Program-made: the position numbers and the translations under genes
NCBI GenBank assembly: GCA_900314975.1
Contig: OMXI01000018.1
Coordinates: 25,456 to 89,455, forward strand
Direction: 5' to 3'
From: an uncultured Eubacteriales bacterium
Lineage (GTDB): Bacteria > Bacillota > Clostridia > Oscillospirales > Ruminococcaceae
DNA: 64,000 bases
The notes under the pieces: generated by a model
Databases searched by the model: none
Seen by the model: the letters and a program-made list of their open reading frames with translations, nothing else
Told to the model about the DNA's origin: nothing
Shown here: in pieces, positions 61,832-64,000 of the stretch
Position numbering within the stretch: position 1 is the first letter of the stretch
Layout of the letters: the number at the start of each line of letters is the position of its first letter

Positions 61832-63861
61832 GCGCAGTTATCGATGCCATAAGCGCAGTTCTTGGCTTTATAATGCGCGGATGCTACAATCTGTTCTCAA
61901 ATTACGGTGTAAGCATCATTTTCTTCACGCTTGCCACAAAGGTAATTCTTTTCCCTGTCAACATCTTTATACAGAAAAACTCCATACGCATGGTCAAGCT
62001 GCAGCCTGAACTGAATGCGCTGAAGATACGCTACATTGATGACAAGGATAAATACGCTGACGAGCAGCTGAAGCTGTACAAAAAGTACCGCTACCACCCG
62101 TCGCTGGGAATCATACCGATGATTTTCCAGCTGGTGATAGTAATGGGCGTTATGGGCGTGGTGTACAGACCTATCACATATCTGCTGGGTGCAAGCAGCG
62201 GCGACATTGAGCTGCTGGGCGACTGGCTGAAAAACACGATGCACATCACCGATGCGGGAAGCTCGGCGCAGATACGCATTATCGAGCTATTGCAGGGCGG
62301 TGCGGCTGCACCTGAGGGACTGTCGCAGGGGTGCCTTGACGGGATAATGTCGTTTAAGATGAACTTTCTGGGGCTTAACCTGGGCGACGTTCCGAAACTT
62401 CTGAGCGGGATAAGCTTTTTCATTCTGCCTGTAATTGCGGGGCTGAGCGCGCTGACGCTTTGCATTGCGCAGAACAAGATAAACGTTTTGCAGCTTGCGG
62501 CGGGCAAGTTCAACAGATACGCGACGACTATCTTTATGGTCGCTTTCTCGACTTACTTTGCGTTCCTTGTGCCGCACGGCGTGGGCGTTTACTGGATATG
62601 CGGAAACCTGTTTGCGATAATACCGATGATCATTATAAACATCATCATTCCGCCGAAAAAATACGTTGACCTCGGATATCTCAAACGCATAAAGGAGGAG
62701 CGTATCGCAAAAGAGGAAAAGTACCGCAAGTACCACAAAAAAGAGAGAGCCGACTACAAGCGGTTCTTTAAAAACGGCGATGTAGATCTGGTTTTCTACT
62801 CCGAGGCGAACGGATTTTACAAGTACTACAAGGACACGATAGACTACATCTGCCAGCACAGCGACGTGGCTATACACTACGTTACAAGTGACCCCGAGGA
62901 CAAGATATTTGAGGACACGAGGGAAAACATTCACGCGTACTACATTGCAAGGGACGCGTATCTTATCCCGTTCTTTATGAAATTAAGCTGCAAGGTCGTG
63001 GTGATGACGACACCTGACCTTGAAAAGTACCACATCAAGCGTTCGAGAGTGAACAAGAACATTGAGTACATCTACGTTGAGCATGGTATCGGAAGCGTTA
63101 TCCTCACGGCGCGCAAGGGCTGTCTTGACTGGTTTGACACGGTGTTTGTCACCACAAAGGACATTGTTGAGGAGATACGCGAGATGGAGGAGTTTTACAA
63201 GACTCCGAAAAAGCTTATCGTGCAGGCGGGCTACCCTGTGCTTGACACGATGACCAGAGAATACGAGAGTATGTCGCACGAAAAGCACGACGTTCCGCAG
63301 ATAGTTATTGCGCCGTCGTGGCAGCCCGACAACATTATCGAGCTGTGCGGCGAGGAGCTTATCGACAAGCTGTCGGACAAGGGCTATGACGTGACTCTGC
63401 GCCCGCATCCGCAGCAGGTAAAGCACTCCCCCGAGCTGTTTGCGCAGATGCAGGAAAAGTACGCGGACAAGAAAAACATCACTATCCAGACGGATTTTTC
63501 AAGCAACACATCAATGCTTGATGCTGACGTGCTTATCACCGACTGGTCGTGCATATCCTGTGAATATGCGTTTGCGACGAAAAAACCTGTGCTGTTTGTG
63601 GACACGCCGATGAAGATACTCAACAACGACTACGACAAGTTCAAGACGCCGCCGAACAACATTGTGTTCCGCTCGCTGCTGGGTGAGCAGATAGCTCCCG
63701 ACAAGCTGGACAACGTCGGCGAGGTGATCGCAGATATGCTTGAAAACCGCGAAAAGTACGCGCGCAAGATCGACGAGACTTACCACGACTATGTTTTTAA
63801 CATCGGCATATCGGGCAAGGTGTGCGCAAGGTACATACTTAAATCACTGGGAAAGATTTAA
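61828..63861 (+). CDS. YidC/OxaA insertase domain fused to a TagB/TagF-like glycerophosphotransferase
   Basis: A 677-residue fusion. Residues about 1-275 carry the YidC/Oxa1 membrane fold: five to six helices and typical stretches NYGVSIIFFTLATKVILFPV, QPELNALKIRYIDDKDKYAD and LVPHGVGVYWICGNLFAI. Residues about 300-677 are a CDP-glycerol glycerophosphotransferase domain (YVEHGIGSVILTARKG, VTLRPHPQQVKHSP, ADVLITDWSCISCEYAF), with the two catalytic His motifs (HG, PHP). The insertase part would tether and perhaps position the transferase or insert a partner. The ATG overlaps the small upstream gene by 4 bp. It lies divergent from the phosphonate operon. Confidence 0.9.
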   Translation: MSAVIDAISAVLGFIMRGCYNLFSNYGVSIIFFTLATKVILFPVNIFIQKNSIRMVKLQPELNALKIRYIDDKDKYADEQLKLYKKYRYHPSLGIIPMIFQLVIVMGVMGVVYRPITYLLGASSGDIELLGDWLKNTMHITDAGSSAQIRIIELLQGGAAAPEGLSQGCLDGIMSFKMNFLGLNLGDVPKLLSGISFFILPVIAGLSALTLCIAQNKINVLQLAAGKFNRYATTIFMVAFSTYFAFLVPHGVGVYWICGNLFAIIPMIIINIIIPPKKYVDLGYLKRIKEERIAKEEKYRKYHKKERADYKRFFKNGDVDLVFYSEANGFYKYYKDTIDYICQHSDVAIHYVTSDPEDKIFEDTRENIHAYYIARDAYLIPFFMKLSCKVVVMTTPDLEKYHIKRSRVNKNIEYIYVEHGIGSVILTARKGCLDWFDTVFVTTKDIVEEIREMEEFYKTPKKLIVQAGYPVLDTMTREYESMSHEKHDVPQIVIAPSWQPDNIIELCGEELIDKLSDKGYDVTLRPHPQQVKHSPELFAQMQEKYADKKNITIQTDFSSNTSMLDADVLITDWSCISCEYAFATKKPVLFVDTPMKILNNDYDKFKTPPNNIVFRSLLGEQIAPDKLDNVGEVIADMLENREKYARKIDETYHDYVFNIGISGKVCARYILKSLGKI

Positions 63862-63864
63862 AAT

Positions 63865-63896
63865 AAGCAGTCCGTAAAATGCGGGCTGCTTTTTTG
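63865..63896 (+). terminator. Terminator of the YidC-fusion operon
   Basis: AAGCAGTCCG and CGGGCTGCTT pair over 10 bp with one G-U around TAAAATG, followed by TTTTTT. Confidence 0.85.
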
Positions 63897-64000
63897 CAAA
63901 ATTGTCGGTTTGTCAATGATGTGATACAAAGATTTCAAAAAAGTTCACCATTTGAAAGGAAGGCGCTGATATAATCAGCGGGAGACTTCCAGTTCAATGG
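63897..64000. other. Right-edge intergenic sequence
   Basis: No gene is supported here. The stretch TTGAAAGGAAGGCGCTGATATAAT resembles a weak promoter or leader of a gene beyond the window, and GCTGATATAATCAGC is a short palindrome. Confidence 0.35.

Overview
The window reads as chromosome of a Gram-positive anaerobe close to Ruminococcus (Oscillospiraceae, Clostridia). The grounds are type III glutamine synthetase, an archaeal-style split glutamate synthase, strong GGAGG ribosome sites, a tryptophan T-box, TTGACA/TATAAT promoters with 17-bp spacers, and C_GCAxxG and DUF1508 proteins. No rRNA, tRNA, CRISPR array or intact mobile element was seen. The genus is inferred from gene content alone.

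Layout. 1-741 is the 5' part of a PAS-GGDEF gene. 975-16121 is a nitrogen-assimilation island of two divergent operons. Leftward run glnN, an Amt-PII fusion, asnB and pyrG. Rightward run a five-gene split glutamate synthase with its own electron-transfer subunits, a type I glutamine synthetase, a GNAT enzyme and an ANTAR RNA-binding antiterminator. Both promoters are followed by leader terminators, so antitermination control is likely. 16147-24864 is a patchwork: a chemoreceptor remnant, a radical-SAM/zinc-ribbon pair behind a GGDEF gene, a broken cell-surface LRR gene, membrane proteins and a SodC-like protein. 25216-30727 holds an OpgB-like phosphoglycerol transferase and a three-gene glycolipid operon (acyltransferase, GT8, GT8-PlsC fusion). 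31107-34002 has an ECF sigma factor with an extracytoplasmic tail and a decayed ABC transporter. 34084-42352 contains a second PAS-GAF-GGDEF gene and a two-gene unit coupling a membrane-anchored BMP-type nucleoside-binding protein to a 1195-residue propeller/HD-GYP receptor. It ends with a DUF1508 gene whose 5' leader carries six palindromes at an exact 22-bp period.

42715-49424 is a complete trpEGDCFBA operon under a Trp T-box. 49533-51605 is a sulfatase-fold membrane enzyme. 51652-61306 is a nine-gene leftward operon making a phosphonate (PEP mutase, phosphonopyruvate decarboxylase, Fe-alcohol dehydrogenase), activating it with cytidylyltransferases and probably attaching it to a cell-surface polymer by LicD. 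Divergent from it is a small membrane protein overlapping a YidC-glycerophosphotransferase fusion (61529-63861), so the right end looks like a cell-envelope polymer locus. Cyclic-di-GMP genes recur: three GGDEF and one HD-GYP.

The strongest candidates for something new are the BMP/HD-GYP receptor, the 22-bp operator array, the YidC-TagF-like fusion with its divergent phosphonate operon, and the radical-SAM/zinc-ribbon pair.
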